A stretch of 17,172 nt of DNA. It comes from Opitutia bacterium. GTDB taxonomy: Bacteria; Verrucomicrobiota; Verrucomicrobiia; Opitutales; UBA953. The position numbers and the translations under genes are program-made. The stretch covers positions 1-17,172 of the forward strand of contig JAJPZB010000017.1 of NCBI GenBank assembly GCA_021204635.1, read 5' to 3'. The notes below the pieces were generated by a model that ran no database searches, was not told the origin of the DNA, and saw only the letters and a program-made list of their open reading frames with translations. Positions 6,859 to 14,947 of this stretch are shown here, piece by piece (the stretch's first letter is position 1; each line of letters begins with the position of its first letter).

Positions 6859-8187
6859 CTATTTGTAAAGCCTGTGCGCGGCAACTCTGCGGCTGAATGC
6901 TTCCGCCTGCTTTTGCCACAGATTGCACCAGGCGACAATGTCCGTTCTCGCGCCTTTTTCTGCGAGGTCGTTGAAAAAATTTTCCGAGCCGAGATGCTTT
7001 ATGAAGAGATCGCGCTGCGAGCCGGCGAGCTCCGCGAACGGGTTTCCCCTGTTCAGCACGCACGCGGCGCGCATCATGTGGAAACTGAGCTCGCACGGGC
7101 GCAAGGCGTCCCAATTTGAAATCGCGATATAAGCGCCGCCTTTGTCGTTCACGATTCTCGGCAGTGGCGTGATTCCGCGAATTGCAAAGCCGGCGATGAG
7201 CTTTGTCATGTCCTTTTCGTCTTTTTGCGAGAATGTTATCCAGCGAAACGGGTAAGTGAGCTCGCCGTTTTTCCCGCGTCCTGTGTGGCCGAATCCGCCT
7301 GTCATCGTGCCCAAGCCGCTCATCGCGTAGCCTTCGACGGCCTCCGGCGAATTGATGTATGGCGACGTCGGAATCCAGCGGAGACCGGTGTCGCGCCAGC
7401 GCATGTTCCGTGTCCAGCCGCGCATTTTCATCACATCAACGCGCCCGCGCGACCGACCTTGTTGCGAGAGCGTCAGCCAATTTTCGCGCACGGCGGCAAT
7501 CGCAAGTTCGCCGATTGTCAGCCCATGAACGTATGGCACGGGATAGAGGCCGACGTAGCTTTGCCACTTTGGTGCGAGCATGGGACCGTCGCATTTCAGC
7601 CCGCCGAGCGGATTCGGTCTGTCGAGAACGAGGACGGGGATTCCGCGCTCGAAACACGCTTCCAAAACGTAGCGCATGCACGAAATATATGTGTAGCTTC
7701 GCGAGCCAACGTCTTGCAGATCGATCACCATGCGCGTGAGCCCCGAGAGCATTTCCGGCGCGGGTTTGCGCGTGGCCCCGTAGAGCGAGAAAACGGGGAG
7801 GCCGGTCTTTGAATCGATTTGGTTTTGGACGATTTTTTCGGCGGGAACATCGCCATAAATCCCGTGCTCGGGACCGAAGAGCTTTGCGAGGCGCACGCCT
7901 GCTCGCCGCCCGCGAGTGTGCAAGATGGAGATGGTGCTCTCGCCGCGCGAATTTACTCCCGCCTGATTTGTCACCAAGCCGACACTGTCGCCGCGCAAGC
8001 GGGCAAAATTTTCTTCTTCGAGGACGTCGATTCCGAGTTTCACCTTTGTTGTCGTGGCGCCGGAGCTTCGCGTTTGTCGTGGGTAATTTCGCGCGGCAAA
8101 CATTGGGGTTGTTGCGAGAACGCTTCCTGCTGCCGACAATGCGACAGCGGAAACAAACGCATTTTTCATGAAGTCTCGTCGGAGCAT
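6859..8187 (-). CDS. DUF1343 / NamZ-like exo-beta-N-acetylmuramidase, Tat-exported
   Basis: A 442-residue member of the DUF1343 family (GH171). Characterised members release MurNAc from the non-reducing ends of peptidoglycan chains. Conserved blocks are present: GLVTNQAGVN (70-79), LFGPEHGIYGDVPAEK (103-118, with the EHG motif), DLQDVGSRSYTYISCM (156-171), LDRPNPLGG (188-196) and HGLTIGELA (221-229). The N-terminus MLRRDFMK followed by a hydrophobic Ala-rich stretch is a twin-arginine signal, which requires the first ATG at 8187. GGAGG lies 11 bases upstream of that ATG. The segment around residues 288-306 (LGTMTGGFGHTGRGKNGEL) differs from the LEGT..SEGRGT pattern I know for the family, so activity may be altered. 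It is first in the minus-strand run, facing the divergent proA unit. Confidence 0.88.
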   Translation of the reverse strand: MLRRDFMKNAFVSAVALSAAGSVLATTPMFAARNYPRQTRSSGATTTKVKLGIDVLEEENFARLRGDSVGLVTNQAGVNSRGESTISILHTRGRRAGVRLAKLFGPEHGIYGDVPAEKIVQNQIDSKTGLPVFSLYGATRKPAPEMLSGLTRMVIDLQDVGSRSYTYISCMRYVLEACFERGIPVLVLDRPNPLGGLKCDGPMLAPKWQSYVGLYPVPYVHGLTIGELAIAAVRENWLTLSQQGRSRGRVDVMKMRGWTRNMRWRDTGLRWIPTSPYINSPEAVEGYAMSGLGTMTGGFGHTGRGKNGELTYPFRWITFSQKDEKDMTKLIAGFAIRGITPLPRIVNDKGGAYIAISNWDALRPCELSFHMMRAACVLNRGNPFAELAGSQRDLFIKHLGSENFFNDLAEKGARTDIVAWCNLWQKQAEAFSRRVAAHRLYK

Positions 8188-8198
8188 TTTTTGCCTTG

Positions 8199-8203
8199 CC
8201 TCC
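8199..8203 (-). promoter_or_regulatory. Shine-Dalgarno-like site of the namZ-like gene
   Basis: GGAGG on the minus strand, 11 bases before ATG 8187. The spacing is slightly long, but it supports the first start, which also keeps the twin-arginine motif intact. Confidence 0.5.
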
Positions 8204-8288
8204 GGATAGGGAATAGGAAATTCGCCTCGAAATCAAAATTCTATTTGACAGATTTCGCCGAGTCGTAGCGCCACAACAGTGGTGGGAG

Positions 8289-8387
8289 TCACCACCAACC
8301 TGCCACCACCAACCACCGAGCAACTCACCACCAACCCAAACTTGCGCCACCACCAACCCACTCACCACCGACCCGCCACCACAAACC
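8289..8387. repeat. Short-repeat array 2 (six CACCACCAACC units)
   Basis: Six direct units start at 8289, 8301, 8325, 8346, 8362 and 8375. They alternate strictly between TCACCACC and GCCACCACC openings, followed by AACC, AACCC, GACCC or AAACC. Spacing is irregular (12-24 bases). Outer sequences ACAACAGTGGTGGG (about 8273-8286) and CATTGTGGTGGTGG (8390-8403) are partial inverted copies flanking the array. It occupies the space between the divergent namZ-like and proA genes, ending about 60 bases before the proA ATG. There are no unique spacers of CRISPR type. Confidence 0.8.
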
Positions 8388-8447
8388 GGCATTGTGGTGG
8401 TGGAATGTTGCGTTGTCGTTGGTGGCGAGAATGTCGATAATGCCGGC

Positions 8448-9710
8448 ATGAATGTGAGCGAGGATTTTTCTGAAATTTTTCGCGCGGCGAAGGTGGCGAG
8501 CAACGAGGTCGCCGTTCTCGGCGACGCGCGCACGTCGGAAATTCTCCGCATTGTTGCGGACGCCGTTGTGGCGCAGGGCGCGCAGATTCTCGCCGCCAAC
8601 GAGTTAGATTGTTCCCGCATGGAAAAATCGAACCCGAAGTTCGACCGCCTCGTCTTGACGCGCGAGCGGCTTGACGCGATGGCGGCGGATATGCGCAAGG
8701 TCGCCACTCTGCCGTCGCCGCTCGGCAAAGTGTTGTCGGAAAACGTCCGCCCGAACGGCTTGAAAATTTGCAAAATTTCGGTTCCCGTCGGCGTCATCGG
8801 GGTGATTTTCGAGGCGCGGCCGAATGTTGCGCTCGACGTTTTTTCGCTTTGCCTGAAAAGCGGGAATGTCTGCGTTTTAAAGGGCGGGAGCGACGCCGCC
8901 GAGACGAATTTTGCCCTTGTCTCTGTGGTGCAAAAAGTTTTGCGCGAGCGCGGGATTTCGCCCGCGGCTTGCACGCTTTTGCCTCCCGTTCGCGCGGCGG
9001 CGACGGCGCTTTTGTCCGCCGTGGGCTTTGTCGATTTGGCGATACCACGGGGCTCTCGCGCGCTCATAGATTTTGTTCGCGACAATTCCCGCGTGCCTGT
9101 CATCGAGACCGGCGCGGGAATTTGTCACACGTATCTCGACGAATCCGGCGATGTAGCAAAGGCTCGCGAGATCGTGTTCAACGCGAAAACTCGCCGCGTC
9201 AGCGTGTGCAACGCCCTCGATTGCCTGATTGTGCACGAGGCGAGATTGGCGGATTTGCCTTTTGTTTGTGGCAGGCTTGCGGGAAAAAATGTCGAGGTTT
9301 TTGCCGACGAAAAATCGTTCGGCGCTCTCGCGGGGAAATATCCGGAAAACCTTTTGAAACACGCGACTGCGGATAGTTTCGGGCGCGAATTTTTGGATTA
9401 CAAAATGAGCATTCGCGCAGTGCCGGACATCGATGCCGCGCTCGCGCACATCGCGGCAAACGGTTCCCGCCACAGTGAGGCGATTGTCGCGGAATCGCGC
9501 GAGGCGATTGAAAAATTTCAGAAAAATGTCGATGCCGCCTGCGTTTACGCGAATGCCTCGACGGCATTCACAGACGGTGGGCAGTTTGGCTTTGGCGCGG
9601 AAATCGGGATTTCGACGCAGAAACTCCACGCTCGCGGGCCCATGGGCTTGGAGGCGCTGACGACGTACAAATATTTGATAGACGGGAACGGGCAGGTTCG
9701 TCTCGCCTGA
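8448..9710 (+). CDS. proA: Gamma-glutamyl phosphate reductase
   Basis: A 420-residue aldehyde-dehydrogenase-fold enzyme reducing gamma-glutamyl phosphate to glutamate semialdehyde with NADPH, second step of proline synthesis (cytoplasm). SVPVGVIGVIFEARPNVALD (111-130), LKGGSDA (144-150), ETGAGICHTYLD (220-231) and VSVCNALDCLIVHE (251-264) match the family; Cys254 is the catalytic thiol. Length is near the usual 417 residues. ATG 8448 is chosen because the frame's earlier GTG at 8394 lies in the repeat array and adds atypical sequence. There is no Shine-Dalgarno. proB, the usual partner, is not adjacent. dxr follows after 30 bases on the same strand. Confidence 0.95.
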   Translation: MNVSEDFSEIFRAAKVASNEVAVLGDARTSEILRIVADAVVAQGAQILAANELDCSRMEKSNPKFDRLVLTRERLDAMAADMRKVATLPSPLGKVLSENVRPNGLKICKISVPVGVIGVIFEARPNVALDVFSLCLKSGNVCVLKGGSDAAETNFALVSVVQKVLRERGISPAACTLLPPVRAAATALLSAVGFVDLAIPRGSRALIDFVRDNSRVPVIETGAGICHTYLDESGDVAKAREIVFNAKTRRVSVCNALDCLIVHEARLADLPFVCGRLAGKNVEVFADEKSFGALAGKYPENLLKHATADSFGREFLDYKMSIRAVPDIDAALAHIAANGSRHSEAIVAESREAIEKFQKNVDAACVYANASTAFTDGGQFGFGAEIGISTQKLHARGPMGLEALTTYKYLIDGNGQVRLA

Positions 9711-9740
9711 GCGGCGCAAATTTTTACCGGATTTTTAAAG

Positions 9741-10895
9741 ATGAAAAAAATCGTGATTCTTGGCGCAACCGGTTCGATTGGCCGCAGTACCCTGAAGGTT
9801 GTCGCCGCGCATTCCGGTGAACTCGCAATTGTCGGGATTGCAGCGAAATCCAACTGGCAGAATCTCGCGGAAATTTCCCGAAAGTTCGGCGTGAAAAATG
9901 TCGCGATTTTTGATGTTGCCGCCGCGCGCGAGGCAAAAAATTCAGGCTCTTTTCCGGAGGGGACGCGGTTTTTCTGCGGATTGGACGGGATTTGCGAAAT
10001 CGCGCAACTCGCGGAGGCGGACATCGTCGTGTCCGCCGTTGTCGGCACGCTCGGCTTGAAACCTACACTCGCTGCGATTTGCGCTAAGAAAGATATTGCC
10101 GTTGCGAGCAAGGAAATTCTCGTTCTCGCAGGGCGCTTTATAATGGCGGCGGCTCGCGACAATGGCGTGAAAATTTTGCCTGTCGATAGCGAACACAACG
10201 CGATTTTTCAATGCCTCGGTGGCGAGCCCGCGAAGGACGTCGCTCGCCTGATTCTCACTGCGAGCGGCGGCGCGTTTCGCGATTGGAGCTTGGAGGAAAT
10301 GCGCCACGCCTCTCCCGCCGACGCGCTGAAAAATCCGAATTGGATCATGGGCCCCAAGGTCACGGTCGATTCATCGAGCATGGCAAACAAAGGCTTGGAG
10401 GTGATAGAGGCGACATGGCTTTTCGGCGTTCCCGAGGATCGTATTGACGTTGTCGTACACCCGCAGAGCATCGTGCATTCCATGGTGAAATTCGTCGATG
10501 GCTCCGTCCTCGCGCAACTCGCGCCACCGTCGATGACATTCCCGATTCAGAATTGCCTTTTCTACCCGCAACGCGTCTTGGGAACAGTTCCGTCGTTGGA
10601 TTTTTCTCAGGCGTTGTCGTTGGATTTTCGCGCTCCCGACAATGAGAAATACAAGTGCCTGCGACTCGCTCGCGCTTGTTGCCGCGCCGGTGGCGGATCT
10701 CCCGCAATTTTCAACGCCGCGAACGAGGTTGCAGTCGAAGCGTTTTTGGCGGGGAAAATTCCGTACCTCGAAATTCCTGAAATAATTGAGAAAACTTTGG
10801 AAACGCAGGCCGCCGGTATTCCCGCAGATTTGGACGCAGTTCTCGCGACCGACGCGGAGGCGCGCCGGATTGCCTCGTCGTTTGTCGCCCGATAA
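9741..10895 (+). CDS. dxr: 1-deoxy-D-xylulose 5-phosphate reductoisomerase
   Basis: A 384-residue NADPH enzyme making 2-C-methyl-D-erythritol 4-phosphate, the committed step of MEP isoprenoid synthesis; target of fosmidomycin. The nucleotide-binding GATGSIGRST is at 8-17. The metal ligands match: PVDSEHNAIFQ (Asp149, Glu151; His152) and KGLE (Glu220). TASGGAF (173-179), VDSSSMANK (209-217) and HPQSIVHSM (240-248, His246) follow. Two substitutions stand out. The usual HPNW or HPTW of the flexible loop is NPNW, placing Asn198 where E. coli has His209. The usual ANKE is ASKE (122-125). Otherwise complete and of normal length. It lies 30 bases after proA and 38 before the DUF4010 gene, in what is probably one transcript. 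The leader is AT-rich without a Shine-Dalgarno. Confidence 0.95.
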   Translation: MKKIVILGATGSIGRSTLKVVAAHSGELAIVGIAAKSNWQNLAEISRKFGVKNVAIFDVAAAREAKNSGSFPEGTRFFCGLDGICEIAQLAEADIVVSAVVGTLGLKPTLAAICAKKDIAVASKEILVLAGRFIMAAARDNGVKILPVDSEHNAIFQCLGGEPAKDVARLILTASGGAFRDWSLEEMRHASPADALKNPNWIMGPKVTVDSSSMANKGLEVIEATWLFGVPEDRIDVVVHPQSIVHSMVKFVDGSVLAQLAPPSMTFPIQNCLFYPQRVLGTVPSLDFSQALSLDFRAPDNEKYKCLRLARACCRAGGGSPAIFNAANEVAVEAFLAGKIPYLEIPEIIEKTLETQAAGIPADLDAVLATDAEARRIASSFVAR

Positions 10896-10933
10896 AACTC
10901 GCGGCGGCAATATTTTTTTGCAAAATCCGCGAC

Positions 10934-12403
10934 ATGCTCTACCCCGCCAATTTTATCCCAAACATTTTTGCGCTCGTGGCTCAGGTTGCCGGCGACAATG
11001 AGAGTGGCGCGGATTCTCTCGCCACGACAATGGCAACCGCAGAAAAAACCGGCGGATTTTTTGATGTTGACCCGAGCAGTTTGATGAGCCCGGAAAACGG
11101 TTGGTTGTTGCTCGCGACCGTCTGCATCGGCGGGCTCGTCGGTCTCGTGCGACAATGGCACGGTGGCGAGAAGACCACGGCGGGAATGCGGACGTTTTCG
11201 ATTTGGGCGCTGCTCGGCTTCATCTCGGCGCAGATGGAGAGCATCGGGTTCGCGCACTTCACCCTTGCGATTTTGATTTTGCTCGGAATGTCTGTCGCAG
11301 TGCTTCTTGCACAGGGCGGGAAAATCCGCATTCGCGCCGATGTGAAAACTCGCGCGCGTTTTGGGCTCACGACAGCGGGCGCCGCGCTCGTCATTTTCTG
11401 CGTTGGCGCGCTCATGGGAATAGGGCAGGAAAAATACGCAATCATGCTCGCCATCGTTCTAGCGGCGGCACTTTCGCTGAACGCGTGGACGGACAAACTC
11501 GCGTCGTCGCTCACGGGAACGGATGTTCGCGCGGGGCTCCAATTCGCGTTTCTCACGGGAATTTTGCTACCGCTCGTGCCGAATCAGCAGGTGTGGGGAA
11601 TTTTCAATCCACACGCGATTTGGCTGATGGTCGTTTTGATAAGCGGCGTGAATTTCGTCGGCTACATCGCAATGCGTTGGCTCGGAGCGCACGCGGGCGC
11701 GGCGCTCACGGGGTTGATCGGCGGGCTCGCGAGCAGCACGGCGGTTACGCTCTCATTTAGCAAGCGCTCTCGCGACGAACCGGAGAACGGTGGCGTGTTC
11801 GCGATGGCGATTTTGCTTGCGCAATTTTCGATGGCGCTGCGCCTCGTCGTCCTGATTTGCGTGCTGAATTTCGCGTTCGCAATTGCGTCTGCGCCACTGT
11901 GGGGAATTTTGCTCGGCGTTTGCGCGTTGGCGTGCGGCGCCTTGGCGCTGAGCCACGGGAAACTTGCCGAGGGTGCTGTTCCCGAAGTGAAAAACCCGTT
12001 GGATTTGCGGATGGCGCTGAAATTCGGCGCGCTGTACGCGATTGTCGTGTTCTTCATCGAACGTAGCGGAAATGCCGCAGGAACGAGTTTTGTGCTCGTG
12101 AGCTTTCTCTCCGGCATTCCGGATACGGCGGCTGTCGTGATGTCGATGGCAAATCAGGCGGCGGAAACGGTCGGGGATGCGCTCACAGCAGACGGCTCGA
12201 TTTTCGCCGGCGCCGAAGCGTCGCTGACGTTCCGGCTCGCGGCTCTCGGCGCGATGATTGGCGTTTTTTCAAACACTTTGGTGAAGCTCGGCATCGCGGT
12301 TTTTCTCGGCAGGGGAAGCTTCCGCAAATACGCCGTTCTCGGGCTCGGGTGCACGTCGCTCGCGAATCTCGCGATAATCGTGTGGCTCTTCGCGCGGCAG
12401 TAA
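10934..12403 (+). CDS. MgtC/SapB-DUF4010 integral membrane protein
   Basis: A 489-residue inner-membrane protein with about a dozen hydrophobic segments. The N-terminal part matches the MgtC/SapB pattern (GGLVGLVRQWHGGEKTTAGMRT, read as GLVGLVRQW then TAGMRTFSIWALLGF). The C-terminal half matches DUF4010: NPHAIWLMVVLISGVNFVGY, LGAHAGAALTGLIGGLASST and VLVSFLSGIPDTAAVVMSMA. The role of this fusion family is unknown; MgtC relatives are linked to Mg2+ limitation or virulence, which should not be assumed here. About 55 residues precede the first membrane segment, rich in Ala, Ser, Asp and Glu; their DNA holds two CATTGTYG copies and a small inverted repeat. It is the last gene of the proA-dxr unit, and its stop lies 6 bases from the convergent M60 gene's stop. 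Confidence 0.85.
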   Translation: MLYPANFIPNIFALVAQVAGDNESGADSLATTMATAEKTGGFFDVDPSSLMSPENGWLLLATVCIGGLVGLVRQWHGGEKTTAGMRTFSIWALLGFISAQMESIGFAHFTLAILILLGMSVAVLLAQGGKIRIRADVKTRARFGLTTAGAALVIFCVGALMGIGQEKYAIMLAIVLAAALSLNAWTDKLASSLTGTDVRAGLQFAFLTGILLPLVPNQQVWGIFNPHAIWLMVVLISGVNFVGYIAMRWLGAHAGAALTGLIGGLASSTAVTLSFSKRSRDEPENGGVFAMAILLAQFSMALRLVVLICVLNFAFAIASAPLWGILLGVCALACGALALSHGKLAEGAVPEVKNPLDLRMALKFGALYAIVVFFIERSGNAAGTSFVLVSFLSGIPDTAAVVMSMANQAAETVGDALTADGSIFAGAEASLTFRLAALGAMIGVFSNTLVKLGIAVFLGRGSFRKYAVLGLGCTSLANLAIIVWLFARQ

Positions 12404-12409
12404 AGCCGT

Positions 12410-14161
12410 TCAAATGCTTTCGAGAATTTTCTTTGCGCGCTCCCGCCGCTCGGCAGATTTGCGCTTTTCCTCTTCCGCCTTTTTCTTTGCCTCGGCTTCT
12501 TTGTGGCGCTCCGCTTTTTCGGCAGCGGCTTTTTGCTCGATTGCATAGACCGGAAGTTTGTCCGGATATCCCTCACATGGAAGCCAGTCGGGGAACTTTT
12601 TCACCTTGTTTTTTGCGCCTTCGGAAATGTCGATTTTCCAGAGTTCAAAATACGGAGTGAGATTTCGTTTTACCGCGTTCGATAGTGCGACGAGAAAGAA
12701 ATCCCAACGATCGCGGTTTGTCGTCTTGTTCCCGAAAGGCTTTTCTTTGTGGTGCTCGATCGCGACTTTGCGGAATGCGTCGTAGCCGAACGAGCGCATG
12801 AGCTCGATGAAAAAATAGAGCTTGACCCTGCCGTCGGTTTGTTTGTCGAACGACGTTCCCGATTTTAGCGCGGGGACGACGTCTTTTTTGAAATAATCTT
12901 GCCCGATGGAAGTGCCTTCCCACGCCCTTTCGTATGGAATCGCGAGCGCCTGCGTCTGCGCGACGGCGGAGAAAAGGTTGACCGTGATTTCGCCACAATC
13001 GTCGAAAACAAACGGTGGTCGCTGATGGTTGTGGCCGATTTCGTGCCAAAGCCCCCAGTGGCCGCCTTTCAGGAAATCGCCGCTCGTGAACGGATCTGCC
13101 CACGGATAGTAGCCCATCGTCGGATAGCCGGAATGCCCCCAGCCGACAGAAATTTGTTGGTCGATGACAAAGCGCATGGGCGTCGCGATGTCTCCAGGCG
13201 ACATATCCCACGCGATGAGCCAATCCTGAGCCGCGAGGCAGCGCTGAATCCGGCGGGCAACTTGTCGCGGATTTTTCATGATTTTGAACATCTCGCGCGG
13301 GAACGAGAGCGTGATTCGCGGCGACTGCAATTCTGCCCACGGAGCCTTGGATTCTTTCAGCTGCTTTGCCCATTCCTCCGCAGTCGTTATCGTCGTATCT
13401 ACGCCCTTTGCGTCTTTTTTGCCGAGAATGAAAAGCGGCGACATTGTCGCGCCAGAAATCGTGACGCGCACCGGTTTCGCCTTGTCGTTGAAGCCGTGGA
13501 CATCGAGATACACGAGCCCGCCAAAGGGGTTGGCGAGTTCCGCCTTTTTGTCGCCGGCTTTCAGGCGCGTGGAATTTGTCATTTTCGGCGGGCGTTTCAG
13601 CGTGCCGTCGTGGCCGTCTTCGAGCTGTTTCCAGGTCAGGGAATCCGAGTGGCAGCCTATGCGGAGCGACATGTCGAACTTTGCCTTTCCGTTGACGGTC
13701 GCCGTGATTTTTTGCCCGGGCGGCGCGTAGAGCCCGAGGCTGTGCCAGCCGCCAATGCGCGGGTCGATTTCAACTTGGCGCTCGATGATGTCGCACTTTC
13801 CGTTCTCTCCGCCAGGGACGCCGGGGAAAACGAGCGAGACCTGCGCAGCCTTGGTTTTCCTGGGATCGCCGCTGAGAATCCCGTCCATTTTTGAGATGAG
13901 CTCCTCGATTTTTTTCTTATCTTTCCACGGCTTCAAATGCGACGGATAGTTATCGGGGCTATCGTCTTTCTCCGCATTTTCCCAACTCCATTCGCCGACA
14001 ACTTTGTCCGGAGCCGCCGGAATTTTGTCCTGACCCTTTGGCGTGAAAATATCCGTGTTGAGCGCCTCCTCCAATGTGATTTCTTTCGTCGGCGCTGCGT
14101 TTGTTGTCGCAACAAAGGTGCACAACGCAACTGCGCAGAGGAGGGTTTGCAACAATTTCAT
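12410..14161 (-). CDS. Exported M60-family (enhancin-like) zinc metallopeptidase
   Basis: A 583-residue protein. A Sec signal peptide (MKLLQTLLCAVALCTFVATTNA, cut near Ala22) precedes an N-terminal region of about 270 residues that includes a beta-rich part (PGVPGGENGKCDI, YAPPGQKITATVNG, GGLVYLDVHGFN), as in the domain preceding the M60 catalytic core. The catalytic motif is GLWHEIGHNHQ, with His373, Glu374 and His377, and Glu391 (CGEITVN) 14 residues later, fitting HExxHx(8,28)E. M60 proteases typically attack mucins or other O-glycoproteins, or host proteins. The last 45 residues form an uninterrupted Lys/Glu/Ala-rich charged helix, probably a coiled coil or surface tail, not part of the peptidase. 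It lies 66 bases downstream of the barrel-like protein gene and converges with the DUF4010 gene. Confidence 0.85.
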   Translation of the reverse strand: MKLLQTLLCAVALCTFVATTNAAPTKEITLEEALNTDIFTPKGQDKIPAAPDKVVGEWSWENAEKDDSPDNYPSHLKPWKDKKKIEELISKMDGILSGDPRKTKAAQVSLVFPGVPGGENGKCDIIERQVEIDPRIGGWHSLGLYAPPGQKITATVNGKAKFDMSLRIGCHSDSLTWKQLEDGHDGTLKRPPKMTNSTRLKAGDKKAELANPFGGLVYLDVHGFNDKAKPVRVTISGATMSPLFILGKKDAKGVDTTITTAEEWAKQLKESKAPWAELQSPRITLSFPREMFKIMKNPRQVARRIQRCLAAQDWLIAWDMSPGDIATPMRFVIDQQISVGWGHSGYPTMGYYPWADPFTSGDFLKGGHWGLWHEIGHNHQRPPFVFDDCGEITVNLFSAVAQTQALAIPYERAWEGTSIGQDYFKKDVVPALKSGTSFDKQTDGRVKLYFFIELMRSFGYDAFRKVAIEHHKEKPFGNKTTNRDRWDFFLVALSNAVKRNLTPYFELWKIDISEGAKNKVKKFPDWLPCEGYPDKLPVYAIEQKAAAEKAERHKEAEAKKKAEEEKRKSAERRERAKKILESI

Positions 14162-14227
14162 TGGTCGAAAAAATAAATAGCGGCGAACCCGAATAACGGT
14201 GGCGAGTGGTTTGTCGCCGCTTTGTTG

Positions 14228-14920
14228 TCAGAAATTTATATATAGGGAAAAGCCGACGCTGTCCAAGGTCTTGCTGTCTGTGTTGTATCCCTGCGGGTCT
14301 GCGTGGCGAAAGTCGAAGCGCAACACCTTGTGTTTGTCGATGGTGTATGAAAAACCGAATCCCGCGCCGAGCGAAAGGTGGTCGCGGACGGAGGTCATTT
14401 TAAAATCGTCGCTCGTGTCCCAGCCCATTGTTGCCGCGCCATACAATTGGAATTGGGAATTTTTGTCGCCGATGATTGGCAGTTTCGCGTCAAACCAACG
14501 CCGAGAATCGCCACCATCGTCGATTTCGCCTTTGAAATTCAGTTGATTACCCCGCGTGTAATGTCCCACGACATCGCCACCAGAGAGTGAGATGGTGGAC
14601 AAGTATCCATTGTTGTCGTCATCGTAGTCGGGCATCTCGGCGGAAATCAGTTCTTCCGGCGGGATGGTGGCGATTTGCGACTTGATCGTGAGCTCGGTGT
14701 CTTTGACCTCCGCCTCGGCTTCGAGATTTGCTTCTGCCTCGACCTCCGGCTCAGTCAGGTCTGTGGTCTCCTCCGGATCTGCCAAAATTTGCGTGAGCAG
14801 GGTGGGGCTTACCGGAATTGCGAGCTCGGAGGCATTCAATGTATGTACGCCACAGACAACGGCGAGGAGCGGAAGCGCCTTCCGCAGAAGCGTCGAAATC
14901 TTGTGCCGCGCAAAAGCCAT
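14228..14920 (-). CDS. Putative small outer-membrane beta-barrel protein with acidic linker
   Basis: A 230-residue protein of no recognised family. A signal peptide ends near Ala30 (TLNA|SELA). Residues about 48-106 are acidic, with a Glu/Ala repeat (EPEVEAEANLEAEAEVKD) and a DYDDDNN patch. The C-terminal 125 residues show alternating polar/hydrophobic strands: LSTISLSGGDVVGHY, LNFKGEI, SQFQLYGAATMGW, LSLGAGFGFSYTI, VLRFDFRHAD and VGFSLYINF. The protein ends in Phe after an aromatic strand, the signature of BAM-folded barrels. About 6-8 strands fit. It could be an outer-membrane porin-like, adhesin or envelope-anchoring protein with a flexible periplasmic linker. It lies 27 bases after the MATE gene and 66 before the M60 gene. 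Confidence 0.65.
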   Translation of the reverse strand: MAFARHKISTLLRKALPLLAVVCGVHTLNASELAIPVSPTLLTQILADPEETTDLTEPEVEAEANLEAEAEVKDTELTIKSQIATIPPEELISAEMPDYDDDNNGYLSTISLSGGDVVGHYTRGNQLNFKGEIDDGGDSRRWFDAKLPIIGDKNSQFQLYGAATMGWDTSDDFKMTSVRDHLSLGAGFGFSYTIDKHKVLRFDFRHADPQGYNTDSKTLDSVGFSLYINF

Positions 14921-14947
14921 GCACCAAACGTCTAAATTGTTTGCCCT

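Noticed and set aside
8245..8250. TTGACA as a -35 box for proA
   Set aside because: No matching -10 hexamer about 17 bases downstream, and it lies nearly 200 bases from the proA start.
8289..8387. CRISPR array
   Set aside because: Units are 12-14 bases, degenerate and nearly contiguous; no uniform unique spacers and no cas genes.
8394..8447. GTG at 8394 as the proA start
   Set aside because: It lies in the repeat array edge and adds Val/Cys-rich residues absent from the family; ATG 8448 gives the normal length.
7436..9103. 555-codon open frame on the minus strand
   Set aside because: It lies antisense to the N-terminal half of proA, crosses the repeat array and overlaps the namZ-like gene in another frame; Arg/Ser-rich composition is typical of a GC-rich shadow frame.
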